From NCBI RefSeq assembly GCF_013215705.1, contig NZ_JABSQR010000030.1, positions 1 to 64,000 of the forward strand: a DNA stretch of 64,000 nt, written 5' to 3'. Each line of letters begins with the position of its first letter. Within the stretch, counting starts at the first letter, position 1. Below, in pieces: positions 9,589 through 17,136 of the stretch. The position numbers were made by a program, and so were the translations under genes. Source of the stretch: Moritella sp. (GTDB lineage Bacteria > Pseudomonadota > Gammaproteobacteria > Enterobacterales > Moritellaceae). The notes below the pieces were generated by a model, which saw only the letters and a program-made list of their open reading frames with translations, was not told where the DNA came from and ran no database searches.

Positions 9589-9898
9589 ATCGATTACCTT
9601 TCGTTAAATTATCCGTGTTTATCACTGCGCTGGCATTATCAGGCTGTTACCGCAATGTCATATTCACTCTTTATAATTTTTAACTACAGACTTAGTTGGT
9701 CTCTAAAGTAACGGCGGATGTTGACAGTTTAATGACAATGATAAATTTATTTGTCATCAGACGTCACAATTGTGATTAATGATTCGCATAAACGCACGTG
9801 TGGTGATCATCCTGGTGAAAGAGTAAGTGATCCTGTAAAATATAATCGATTATATTTCAACGTGTTAAAGGTTGATTTAAAAATATCGCGATTATTTA

Positions 9899-9928
9899 CT
9901 TGAAAATTAACCTCAGCATCCACATCTA
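9899..9928 (+). promoter_or_regulatory. Sigma32 (RpoH) promoter for the Hsp20 genes
   Basis: CTTGAAA (9899-9905) and CCACATCTA (9920-9928) with a 14-base spacer match the heat-shock consensus CTTGAAA-N11-16-CCCCATnT with one mismatch in the second box. The htpG promoter in this window has the same spacer. The transcript would start near 9935. Confidence 0.78.
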
Positions 9929-10069
9929 TTATTTAGGCGCTTTCGAGGCCTAACCGAAAAACTAAAGTAACAGCAACTGCCTAACGGAGTTAGTTGTGCT
10001 TAATAAAATACACAGAAAAGAAATACATCATGACTAGGTGCAAACTAATTTGGCTTAGTGACAATGATG

Positions 10070-10090
10070 ATATTGCTCAATGGAGAATAT
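10070..10090 (+). promoter_or_regulatory. ROSE-like RNA thermometer over the ibpA ribosome site
   Basis: ATATT (10070-10074), bulged G10075 and CTC (10076-10078) pair with GAG (10083-10085) and AATAT (10086-10090) across the loop AATG, burying the GGAG Shine-Dalgarno. The UUGCU strand with a bulged G facing the ribosome site is the hallmark of ROSE thermometers found before small heat-shock genes. Pairing is seen in the sequence; temperature response is inferred. Confidence 0.65.
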
Positions 10091-10094
10091 ACTT

Positions 10095-10547
10095 ATGCGT
10101 ACTTTTGACTTTACTCCCCTATACCGCAGTGCAATTGGTTTTGAACGTTTAGCAGCACTTGCTGAAACGGCTGCATCAAATCGCCAGTCTGGCAATAACT
10201 TTCCTCCGTATAACATCGAACAGATCGATGACAATAACTACCGTATTACCATGGCTGTTGCAGGCTTTGATGAAGCGGAAATTGATATCTCAACCCAAAA
10301 TAATGAATTATTAATAAAAGGCACCAAAGCAACTGTGGCTAAAGAAGACGATCAACGTACTTTCTTACACCGTGGTATTGCCGAGCGTAACTTTGAACGT
10401 AAATTCGAGCTAGCCGATCATGTTTTTGTCAACGGGGCAGACATGAAAAATGGCTTGTTGTATATCGATTTAGAACGCCAACTACCAGAAGCAATGAAAC
10501 CACGTAAAGTTGTGATTAACGGCGCTAAAACCTTGTCTGCAGAGTAA
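10095..10547 (+). CDS. ibpA: Small heat shock protein, Hsp20/IbpA family
   Basis: A 150-residue alpha-crystallin protein. The N-terminus MRTFDFTPLYRSAIGFERL is typical of IbpA; the alpha-crystallin domain runs from about residue 40 to 125 (NYRITMAVAGFDEAEIDIS, FERKFELADHV, GLLYIDLER), ending with the short C-terminal tail. It binds unfolding proteins and keeps them ready for the DnaK and ClpB machinery. The start at 10095 is chosen over the ATG at 10080, which lies inside the ribosome site. Expression is likely controlled by sigma32 and by the hairpin in the leader. Confidence 0.92.
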   Translation: MRTFDFTPLYRSAIGFERLAALAETAASNRQSGNNFPPYNIEQIDDNNYRITMAVAGFDEAEIDISTQNNELLIKGTKATVAKEDDQRTFLHRGIAERNFERKFELADHVFVNGADMKNGLLYIDLERQLPEAMKPRKVVINGAKTLSAE

Positions 10548-10637
10548 TACTGTAAACACTGTTTATAGATTAACGGTGTCATTAACCCTTATAAATTATA
10601 TTCGTCTTAGTGGGGATACTCTCGCTAAGCTCGTTAC

Positions 10638-10662
10638 ATCCAAGTACCTGAAGGCTTGGGTA
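10638..10662. repeat. Variant copy of the TATACCCAAG repeat, inverted
   Basis: CATCCAAGTACCTGAAGG then CTTGGGTATA contains the inverted motif CTTGGGTATA and a facing CCAAG arm. It lies between the two Hsp20 genes. Confidence 0.5.
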
Positions 10663-10690
10663 TAAGTGCTGCTCAGCAGGCTTATCGCTA

Positions 10691-10712
10691 TCTATTGTTT
10701 GAGGAAAATAGA
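10691..10712 (+). promoter_or_regulatory. AU-rich hairpin over the second Hsp20 ribosome site
   Basis: TCTATT (10691-10696), bulged G10697 and TT pair with AA (10705-10706) and AATAGA (10707-10712); the loop and closing base pair hold the AGG of the Shine-Dalgarno GAGGA. The bulged G in the 5' arm repeats the design of the ibpA hairpin. A thermometer role is inferred. Confidence 0.5.
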
Positions 10713-10713
10713 G

Positions 10714-11274
10714 ATGACTACAACGACAACATTTGATTTCGCTCCCCTATATCGCCACGCTGTTGGTTTTGATCGTTTTGCTAATATGGCGCAAAAAATA
10801 GTTGAACAGCAACTAGTTACGCAGCGTATGTCTGTTGCGTGCAAGGCTAAAAAATCGATGGTTAACAACGAAAAAATTAACAGTGTGAAAGTAAAAAATG
10901 CAGGTGCTAGCTGCAGAGCCACCGCTCCTGTGGTGAACACACAGGTTGATACTAACTACCCACGTTATAACATTACACACGTGGGAGAGTTAGATTATCA
11001 GATCACGCTGGCGCTAGCAGGCTTCTCACTTGAAGAGATAGATATTACCGTGACCGCCGATGAACTTGTCATTACCGGTAAGAGACAGCCAGTCGAAGTT
11101 ACATCAACATGGTTACATCAAGGTATTAATCAAGCTGATTTTAGCCGCAAATTTGCACTCGCCGAGCATGTGCAGGTATTGGGTGCTGAGATGGTGCAAG
11201 GATTACTGACGATTAATCTCCAACGTCAGGTGCCAGCAGCATTACAACCACGTAAGGTGACCATTGGCGCTTAA
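10714..11274 (+). CDS. Second small heat shock protein, Hsp20/IbpA family with insert
   Basis: A 186-residue paralogue of the preceding gene. It shares the TFDFAPLYRHAVGFDRF start and the alpha-crystallin domain (YQITLALAGFSLEEIDITV, FSRKFALAEHV, GLLTINLQRQVP, then PRKVTIGA at the end). Between them, at about residues 30-80, it carries a Lys-rich, low-complexity insert absent from the first copy. The start at 10714 has GAGGA 8 bases upstream; the longer frame begins in unrelated sequence. It probably forms mixed assemblies with the first Hsp20, as IbpA and IbpB do. No separate sigma32 promoter was seen, so read-through from the first gene is likely. Confidence 0.9.
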   Translation: MTTTTTFDFAPLYRHAVGFDRFANMAQKIVEQQLVTQRMSVACKAKKSMVNNEKINSVKVKNAGASCRATAPVVNTQVDTNYPRYNITHVGELDYQITLALAGFSLEEIDITVTADELVITGKRQPVEVTSTWLHQGINQADFSRKFALAEHVQVLGAEMVQGLLTINLQRQVPAALQPRKVTIGA

Positions 11275-11309
11275 AGCTCGTCAATAACTCTTTGTTTAAA
11301 CAGAGCTAG

Positions 11310-11333
11310 CGCATCAATTATGATGCGTTTTTT
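11310..11333 (+). terminator. Rho-independent terminator after the Hsp20 pair
   Basis: CGCATCA and TGATGCG form a 7-bp stem with loop ATTA, followed by TTTTTT. Confidence 0.85.
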
Positions 11334-11372
11334 GTTTTTTAGGCGAGGGGGTTAGCAAGCAATTATTGAAGA

Positions 11373-12218
11373 TTAAACTAAACTATCAAACGCAGCCATC
11401 GTCGAATCACATTGGATCACACGGCCATGACCTTGTCCTTTAGTTGGTATTAGATTGATATTGCTGGCATCATCCGCCGCTGATTCTGAGGTGGCGAAAT
11501 CAGCAAATCTATCCCGCTTATCATGCACAATAATGGTTTTATGCTGGCGAGATATTAATTTTTGGTAAGGGTTAATGGTCTCTAAGCTGTATTGATATTT
11601 ATCTTCAATATCCTTAACCATAGCGCCAAACAATTTCATTGAATAGCCTGATTTACCCACCATGTCATACAAGTTATCCACGTAATTCAGTACCGGAGCA
11701 ATTAATAACAGTGGCAGCGCATCTACTTTCGGATGACGGCTTTCGAGTACCGATGCCGACCCCATACTGTGAGCAATAATACCCGCGACATTATCGACGT
11801 TATCAAGAAGTTCATCAAAGGCTTGCACAAATGCAGGCAAGTGAGCATGGCGACCTTCGCTTTGCCCGTGTGCGGGGTGATCATAAGCCAGAGCGGTAAA
11901 ACCTTGGTTGGCGATGTGTTCCATTAACGGGAAGAATTGACTTGCACTACCAGACCAACCATGGCTTAAGATCCAAACTGGACCCTTACCCATTTGATAG
12001 GTATTTAGACGACCTTCTGATGTAAGGAGTGTCGAGCGTAATAGCCCCTCAGGATCGTCATTCTTAGAGGCGCTGCGTACTGGCGTTAGCAGTAAATTTT
12101 GCGCTGTTTTTAACGCATGAGCGGGTGCAATGCTGTGGTGTAATCGAGTACCAATATTGATCATGCTACGGCGGATAGTAAATTGGTTGCGGGTATTAAA
12201 ATAAATATTACTGCTCAT
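11373..12218 (-). CDS. Alpha/beta hydrolase
   Basis: The 281-residue protein has the hydrolase core: HGWSGSASQF oxyanion region near residue 90, nucleophile elbow AHSMGSAS (Ser near residue 150), an Asp in VHDKRDRFAD and the catalytic His in KGQGHGRV near the C-terminus. No signal peptide is present, so it should act in the cytoplasm; the ester or lipid substrate is unknown. AAGGA precedes the ATG. It lies 94 bases after a TetR gene on the same strand, and both are preceded by the same 14-bp motif, so the TetR protein probably controls it. Confidence 0.82.
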   Translation of the reverse strand: MSSNIYFNTRNQFTIRRSMINIGTRLHHSIAPAHALKTAQNLLLTPVRSASKNDDPEGLLRSTLLTSEGRLNTYQMGKGPVWILSHGWSGSASQFFPLMEHIANQGFTALAYDHPAHGQSEGRHAHLPAFVQAFDELLDNVDNVAGIIAHSMGSASVLESRHPKVDALPLLLIAPVLNYVDNLYDMVGKSGYSMKLFGAMVKDIEDKYQYSLETINPYQKLISRQHKTIIVHDKRDRFADFATSESAADDASNINLIPTKGQGHGRVIQCDSTMAAFDSLV

Positions 12219-12230
12219 GATAAATTCCTT

Positions 12231-12266
12231 AAAATAGCACCTCTAAGCGAACGGTCGTGCTATTTT
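12231..12266 (-). promoter_or_regulatory. Putative TetR operator before the hydrolase
   Basis: GAACGGTCGTGCTA (12249-12262) is the exact reverse complement of a 14-bp motif upstream of the TetR gene. It lies within a larger inverted repeat, AAAATAGCAC (12231-12240) and GTGCTATTTT (12257-12266). It sits 13-48 bases before the hydrolase start, where a repressor could block transcription. Confidence 0.6.
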
Positions 12267-12312
12267 CATTGTGTTTAAAAGGCGTCTCCGCCCTTTATTT
12301 ATTAAATCTAAG

Positions 12313-12927
12313 TTAGTTTATTGTGTCGGTGTTTTGCCACTGCTTATAAAGTTGTGTTACGCCTTGCCAAAATAACGTTCGTTCATTGTTTTCAAGTTCA
12401 AGTGAATGGAACAGGTGACTACTTAAATACAGGCCATAAAATTGAAATACGGCTTGTCTTGGCACTAAGTCTTGGCGAAATAAACCGTGTTGTTGGCCTT
12501 TGCTAATCTGTATTTCTAAATAGCTGATCCAATTATGTAGTTGCTTACGTAATGTTTGCTGTAATACATCTTGGTTACTATTGCTTTCTTTCCAAGCATC
12601 CATAAACATGCAGCTGCCTTGGAACGAATGGTTCCAGTCTAACCAGTGCTGTAACAATGATTGTAAGCGCGTCGTTACGTCGGTATGTTGCTTGCGTCTA
12701 ACGGGCACTATTACACGTTCGATAAAGCATTCTCCGGCATATTCGATCACCGCTACTTGCAGGTTTTCTTTGGAATTAAAATGCGAAAATAAGCCACTTT
12801 TTGACATGCCACACGCTTTGGCAAGTACACCAATTGTTAAACTCTCTAATCCTGTTTCACTGGCAATGGTGAAGGCGATATTTAAAATATGTTCTCGGGT
12901 TATACGGCCTTTACTCATAAGCATCAC
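12313..12927 (-). CDS. TetR/AcrR family transcriptional regulator
   Basis: Residues about 8-55 form a TetR helix-turn-helix (ITREHILNIAFTIASETGLE, TIGVLAKACGMSKSGLFSHF, NSKENLQ), followed by an all-helical ligand domain of about 140 residues with several Trp residues. It is 204 residues long, normal for the family. In-frame ATGs at 12927, 12924 and 12918 all have weak ribosome sites; the last is also plausible. Motifs before it and before the downstream hydrolase suggest autoregulation plus control of the hydrolase. The ligand is unknown, possibly a lipid or xenobiotic. Confidence 0.87.
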   Translation of the reverse strand: MMLMSKGRITREHILNIAFTIASETGLESLTIGVLAKACGMSKSGLFSHFNSKENLQVAVIEYAGECFIERVIVPVRRKQHTDVTTRLQSLLQHWLDWNHSFQGSCMFMDAWKESNSNQDVLQQTLRKQLHNWISYLEIQISKGQQHGLFRQDLVPRQAVFQFYGLYLSSHLFHSLELENNERTLFWQGVTQLYKQWQNTDTIN

Positions 12928-13001
12928 TTTTATCGTTTTGGTGCGGTGAATTGGTTATTATTTTGAATTAATCTATTTCATTCTGAGTACTAATGATGTT
13001 T

Positions 13002-13015
13002 TAGCACGACCGTTC
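13002..13015 (-). promoter_or_regulatory. Putative TetR operator upstream of the TetR gene
   Basis: TAGCACGACCGTTC, with an ACG-AC-CGT palindromic core, recurs as its exact reverse complement at 12249-12262. It lies 75 bases before the TetR start. Confidence 0.6.
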
Positions 13016-13111
13016 TTTTAATGCCAGTGTCTTGCTTCGTATAGTTTGAATTATAACCTACGAGGTAGGTGTGAATGATTAATTAATCGTGATTTTTGTT
13101 ACTTTTGTGCT

Positions 13112-13168
13112 GATGTTTGTTAAAACTTTAGAAATTAAATAAGGAATTTTGAAGTTTTAACAAACATC
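13112..13168. repeat. 17-bp perfect inverted repeat (large hairpin)
   Basis: GATGTTTGTTAAAACTT (13112-13128) is the perfect reverse complement of AAGTTTTAACAAACATC (13152-13168); the 23-base loop can pair further (GAAATT with AATTTT). It lies 69 bases before the carboxypeptidase start and has no T tract, so it is unlike a simple terminator. Confidence 0.75.
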
Positions 13169-13236
13169 TCCTCTACCCAGTTACAACGGGATCGTTTATG
13201 CTTAAGTCAATTTCAAATATGAATTAAGGAAGTCGT

Positions 13237-14364
13237 ATGCGGATCACCGCCAATTTTGATGCTGGTAATATTGAAGTTATTAATTTAGATGATAAAAATG
13301 ATGTACAACTTGCAATCCGCCCGGATGTGGGTGAAGAGTTTTTCCAATGGTTTAACTTCCGGATTGAAGGTGTAGTCGGTGAGCAATACACACTGAATAT
13401 CCTTAATGCTGGTGAAGCGGCTTACCTAGAAGGTTGGGATAACTACCAAGCAGTAGCATCATATGATCGCCAGCACTGGTTCCGTATTCCGACTTTCTAT
13501 AAAGATGGCAAATTAACGATCATTGCTGATATGGATTGTGAGTCAATGCAAATTGCTTACTTTGCCCCGTACAGTTACGAACGTCATCAAGATCTGCTAG
13601 CGGCAGTGCAAATGCATCCATTAGTTAGCCTAGAGCACCTAGGTGAAACGATTGATAAACGTGACTTAACCTTGGTTAAGATCGGCGATGGCGCTGAAGG
13701 CAAACGTAACATCTGGATCACTGCGCGTCAGCATCCGGGCGAAACAATGGCTGAATGGTTAGTTGACGGCCTAATGCACAGCTTACTTGATAGTGATAAC
13801 CCAACGGGTAAAGCATTATTAGACAAAGCTAACTTCTACATCGTACCAAACATGAACCCAGACGGCAGCGCACGTGGTCATTTACGTACCAACGCACTAG
13901 GTGTAAACCTTAACCGTGAATGGTTAAACCCAAGCTTAGAAAAAAGCCCAGAAGTATTCCACACCATCAATAAGATGAAAGAAACTGGCGTTGATTTATT
14001 CTATGACGTACACGGTGATGAAGCACTGCCTTTTGTATTCCTTGCGGGTTCACAAGGCACGCCAAGTTATAATGACAGATTAGCGAAACTACGTGATCGT
14101 TTCTCTGATGTGTTCAAACTAGCAAGTGCAGATTTCCAATCTGAATTTGGTTATGACGTCGATGCACCAGGTACAGCGAACATGACAGTAGCCACACACT
14201 GGGTTGCTGAAACATTTGATTGTTTAGCTAATACCATGGAAATGCCATTTAAAGACAATGATAACTTACCAGATCCGATGATGGGTTGGTCACCAGAGCG
14301 CTCTATTAAACTTGGTGAAGCATCATTAGTGGCCATGCTAGCCGTGGTTGACGACCTACGTTAA
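13237..14364 (+). CDS. M14 family zinc carboxypeptidase (cytosolic carboxypeptidase-like)
   Basis: The 375-residue protein has an N-terminal beta-rich domain of about 115 residues and then an M14 peptidase domain. Visible zinc ligands are His166 and Glu169 in ARQHPGE and His259 in YDVHGDE; Glu335 in NTMEMPFKD is the catalytic base, and NPDG and NLNREW are the substrate-binding loops. This arrangement is that of the bacterial relatives of cytosolic carboxypeptidases that remove C-terminal residues. No signal peptide. AAGGA lies before the ATG and a terminator follows. Its substrate here is unknown. Confidence 0.87.
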   Translation: MRITANFDAGNIEVINLDDKNDVQLAIRPDVGEEFFQWFNFRIEGVVGEQYTLNILNAGEAAYLEGWDNYQAVASYDRQHWFRIPTFYKDGKLTIIADMDCESMQIAYFAPYSYERHQDLLAAVQMHPLVSLEHLGETIDKRDLTLVKIGDGAEGKRNIWITARQHPGETMAEWLVDGLMHSLLDSDNPTGKALLDKANFYIVPNMNPDGSARGHLRTNALGVNLNREWLNPSLEKSPEVFHTINKMKETGVDLFYDVHGDEALPFVFLAGSQGTPSYNDRLAKLRDRFSDVFKLASADFQSEFGYDVDAPGTANMTVATHWVAETFDCLANTMEMPFKDNDNLPDPMMGWSPERSIKLGEASLVAMLAVVDDLR

Positions 14365-14404
14365 TTGGTAGCGCGTTTTAGCTGCTAATAAGTAATGACA
14401 CAAA

Positions 14405-14449
14405 GCCCGTGAGTTGTGCTGTTTTGAAAACAGGATTTACGGGTTTTTT
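14405..14449 (+). terminator. Terminator after the M14 carboxypeptidase
   Basis: CCCGT and ACGGG enclose an inner hairpin CTGTTTT-G-AAAACAG, followed by TTTTTT. Confidence 0.75.
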
Positions 14450-14581
14450 CATATCTGAAATTCGTATTAACAAACTTTTGTGAGCCATATCAGTTTGTTG
14501 AATGAATTAATGTGGCCGAAATAGCAAAAGCAGACATATACTTAATCGATAGTGACCAAATTTGATAAAGGAAATGGGTTT

Positions 14582-14854
14582 ATGTCACAACAAGGTAATC
14601 AGATTATTGTGCATGGTCGAGTGCAAATGGTTGGCTTTCGATATGCGACAGCGCAGCAAGCACAGCAACTTGGCTTAACAGGGCATGCAATTAATCTGAA
14701 AAATGGTGATGTAGAAGTGCAGGTTTTTGGTGATAAAACTGAGCTGGATAAGTTAATTATCTGGTTAAGAGAAGGCCCTGATACTGCGCAGGTTGATGCG
14801 TTAGAGATTAGCGTCCTGGATTATAAAATGCTATCAAGCTTTACCCAGGGTTAG
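14582..14854 (+). CDS. yccX: Acylphosphatase
   Basis: From the ATG at 14582 (AAAGGA 9 bases upstream) the 90-residue protein has the acylphosphatase signature: HGRVQMVGFRYAT with the catalytic Arg, and GHAINLKNGDVEVQVFG with the catalytic Asn. It hydrolyses acyl phosphates such as carbamoyl phosphate and 1,3-bisphosphoglycerate. A GTG at 14552 would add ten residues but lies upstream of the ribosome site. It converges on the atl gene. Confidence 0.9.
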   Translation: MSQQGNQIIVHGRVQMVGFRYATAQQAQQLGLTGHAINLKNGDVEVQVFGDKTELDKLIIWLREGPDTAQVDALEISVLDYKMLSSFTQG

Positions 14855-14865
14855 TTGATCACATT

Positions 14866-15177
14866 CTAACTGTCTTTAGTGAACATTCGGTATGTTTTTA
14901 GCGAAATAGTGCCGTGTGGAGAGAGTAGAATACCTTCTGCGGCGAGCCGCTGCCTTTGATAATCACCACGATCATCTTGTAGCGATATTTTGCCTTGGCT
15001 ATTTACAATACGATACCAAGGCAACTTAGTATCGGCTGGTAAGCGACTGAGCACTTTACCAACCTGACGAGCATGGCTTGGCATTCCCGCTAACTTAGCG
15101 ATATCACCATAGGTGGCAACCTTACCTGCTGGTACTTGATACACCAAAGCAAAAACTTGCTGAGCAAAATTATTCAC
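14866..15177 (-). CDS. atl: Alkyltransferase-like protein (MGMT DNA-binding fold without the active Cys)
   Basis: The 103-residue protein matches the DNA-binding domain of O6-methylguanine-DNA methyltransferase (VPAGKVATYGDIAKLAG, HARQVGKVL). The reactive PCHR motif is replaced by PWYR, as in ATL/YbaZ proteins. These bind O6-alkylguanine without repairing it and hand it to nucleotide excision repair. The start is a GTG at 15177, one base after the stop of the upstream chemoreceptor, with no clear ribosome site, so translational coupling is likely. Confidence 0.88.
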   Translation of the reverse strand: MNNFAQQVFALVYQVPAGKVATYGDIAKLAGMPSHARQVGKVLSRLPADTKLPWYRIVNSQGKISLQDDRGDYQRQRLAAEGILLSPHGTISLKTYRMFTKDS

Positions 15178-15178
15178 A

Positions 15179-16075
15179 TTAAAAACGCAGTTTAGTCACC
15201 AGTTGCTCACCTAACTGGACGTTATTTGCAGAACCAGTTAATGCTTCACGTGTATCACTAATCAAGGCTTCCATACCGCTTTGGATCGTGTGTGAATGGC
15301 TTAATTGCTGTTGAACCTGACTGATTGTTTGTTCAACTAAACTTGAGCTTGAATTAGCTTGTGATACTAACTCTTGTAAACTCTGCATTGTCACCGTCGC
15401 AATATCCACACTGTCATCAATAATACTGGTTACTTGTTTTTGTTTATTGATGATCGCGGCCGAAATATCCATGATTTTTTTCATTTCACCTTGGATCTGA
15501 TCGGCTGATTGGTTTGCGGTATTGGCAAGTGCACGTACTTCATCGGCAACCACGGCAAAACCACGGCCATGTTCACCCGCACGTGCCGCTTCAATCGCGG
15601 CATTTAACGCCAATAGGTTAGTTTGATCGGCAATGCCTTTGATTGAGTCAACTAATTGACCAATGTTCTTATTGTTCTCGTCTAGGTTCGCCAGCAAAAT
15701 GGTGAACTCAGCAATGAATTTAGCAGAGTCGGTAATGTTGCCTGTTAGTTCTTGAAGTTGTTGAATACCTGTCTGAGAGATACTTGCTGTGTTTTGCGCA
15801 GAGCTGAAAGAGTCATTAGAAAGACTTTCAATGCCTTTTGATTGTTCCATAAAGCCCTGAACTAAATCAAAACTTTGTTCAATGTTACCTAATCTTTTCG
15901 CCGATGAGGTATTTACCTGTTGTGCATTTTTAGTGATTTCTTGAGCAATAGACAGTGCGCCACTGCTCTGTAATTGTTCTAACATATTGGCTTTACTTTG
16001 CAGTGCTGCTAAGTTTGTTTCTGAGATGAGAACTTGTCCGAGAGGGACTTTATTTGAGTTGAAAAAGTTAAACAT
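15179..16075 (-). CDS. Soluble methyl-accepting chemotaxis protein
   Basis: The 298-residue protein has no membrane segment. Its C-terminal two thirds form the chemoreceptor signalling coiled coil, with the hairpin tip [20 protein letters not shown] then [18 protein letters not shown] at about residues 145-185. The N-terminal 100 residues are helical with no recognised sensor domain, so it may sense through a partner or a cytoplasmic signal. AGGCAG precedes the ATG. It abuts atl, an unexpected operon partner. Confidence 0.87.
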   Translation of the reverse strand: MFNFFNSNKVPLGQVLISETNLAALQSKANMLEQLQSSGALSIAQEITKNAQQVNTSSAKRLGNIEQSFDLVQGFMEQSKGIESLSNDSFSSAQNTASISQTGIQQLQELTGNITDSAKFIAEFTILLANLDENNKNIGQLVDSIKGIADQTNLLALNAAIEAARAGEHGRGFAVVADEVRALANTANQSADQIQGEMKKIMDISAAIINKQKQVTSIIDDSVDIATVTMQSLQELVSQANSSSSLVEQTISQVQQQLSHSHTIQSGMEALISDTREALTGSANNVQLGEQLVTKLRF

Positions 16076-16494
16076 AGCTTAAATCTGCCTTATTCTGGTC
16101 GTTTATAATTTGTAGCGGCAAATTTTGCTTCCGCTGAATACTGTTAAGCAATAATTAGACCGTAATATTAAAAATATAATATTTTTGTTATTAATTATAC
16201 AGTTATTTTTTGTTGTTACCGTTTAATGACGAATCAGGGTGTCACATTGATTACCACCGAATAGGTAAATAGTATCGGTAAAGAGTGGAACAAGTATTGC
16301 TGTAGATATTATCGGCAGCCTGCGCTATTTGTTTAGCGCTATTTGTTTAGAGATAAGGTGCTACGTGTTTAATGATATGTGGTTCAGCCGTTATAATATT
16401 AACCGTGATGTCGTATGGATATTTGTGCAAAGCTATCGACATTTATAAAAAGTTAAGTATATTGTGCACAAGTCAATTAAGAGAGGTTACCCTG
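16076..16494. other. Divergent intergenic region before ohrR, with a 14-bp tandem duplication
   Basis: The 419 bases between the chemoreceptor and ohrR hold a perfect direct repeat, GCGCTATTTGTTTA at 16322-16335 and 16336-16349. No gene and no ohr gene were seen here. Confidence 0.5.
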
Positions 16495-16938
16495 ATGTCA
16501 GAATTTAATGAAGAGACGATGTTACACTTAGATAATCAGGTCTGTTTTGCTTTATACAGTGCAACGAATGCAATGGTACGAGCATACCGCCCAATGTTAA
16601 CAGCGCTTGATCTTACTTACCCGCAATACTTAGCTATGCTGGTATTTTGGCAGCAAGATGAAATTAGCGTGAAAGTATTAGGGGAACAATTACACCTAGA
16701 TTCCGGTACGTTAACGCCCTTGTTAAAACGCTTGGAATTGAAAGGTTTGATTCGTCGTGAGCGCAGTAAAGAGGACGAGCGTGCGCGCATATTATGTTTA
16801 ACGGACGCAGGAATGGCATTGAAAATTCAGGCGAAAGATATACCAATAACGATGTTTTGTCAGGCGGGTTTGCCAAAAGATGAATTATTGATGATGAAAG
16901 CCAGTTGTGAAGCATTATTGAGTAATTTAACGGATTAG
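16495..16938 (+). CDS. ohrR: Organic hydroperoxide resistance regulator, MarR family
   Basis: From the ATG at 16495 (GAGAGG 8 bases upstream) the 147-residue protein has the OhrR start HLDNQVCFALYSATNAM with the peroxide-sensing Cys17, then LTYPQYLAMLVFWQ and a winged helix (VKVLGEQLHLDSGTLTPLLK, IRRERSKEDERA). Oxidation of the Cys by organic peroxides releases DNA. The usual target, ohr, is not adjacent, so the regulator acts on a gene elsewhere or has lost its partner. A longer frame from 16372 has no ribosome site. Confidence 0.88.
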   Translation: MSEFNEETMLHLDNQVCFALYSATNAMVRAYRPMLTALDLTYPQYLAMLVFWQQDEISVKVLGEQLHLDSGTLTPLLKRLELKGLIRRERSKEDERARILCLTDAGMALKIQAKDIPITMFCQAGLPKDELLMMKASCEALLSNLTD

Positions 16939-16960
16939 TACTTTTAAAATAGGGGGATGA

Positions 16961-17098
16961 ATACTCACTGATTTACCTGGTGGTACGCCGTGTAATAGAG
17001 CCGTCGCGGAAATGGTCGGAGACCGAAATGTCAAGGTTATTTCTGGTGCTAATTTATCTATGTTAGCGGGTAGTGAAATGTTACAGTTGGCCGATTAA
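16961..17098 (+). pseudogene. Relic of a PTS mannose-family EIIA gene
   Basis: Directly after a TGA stop, 45 codons read ILTDLPGGTPCNRAVAEMV, then VKVISGANLSMLAG and a stop. This is the central part of EIIA proteins of the mannose/N-acetylgalactosamine PTS, from the GGTP-N block to the ISGANLPML block. The N-terminal half with the phosphorylated His and the C-terminus are missing. No start codon or ribosome site fits, so it is a decayed fragment. Confidence 0.65.
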
Positions 17099-17136
17099 AA
17101 TCGTAACCTTGTTGGCCGAAAACGTTAGCTTTATCG

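Larger units (their letters stand above)
9589..10094. other. Intergenic region carrying the ibpA heat-shock promoter and long leader
   Basis: The region separates the divergent DUF413 and Hsp20 genes. It holds the sigma32-like promoter at 9899-9928 and a leader of about 160 bases ending in a hairpin over the ribosome site. The first 300 bases show no gene that I can support. Confidence 0.6.
12928..13236. other. Divergent intergenic region: TetR operator and large inverted repeat
   Basis: The 309 bases between the TetR gene and the carboxypeptidase hold the 14-bp TetR-type motif (13002-13015) and a 17-bp perfect inverted repeat (13112-13168). No gene was seen. Confidence 0.6.

Noticed and set aside
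12581-12949. 122-residue plus-strand frame
   Set aside because: It lies wholly antisense to the TetR gene, has no ribosome site and no recognisable domain; it is a shadow frame.
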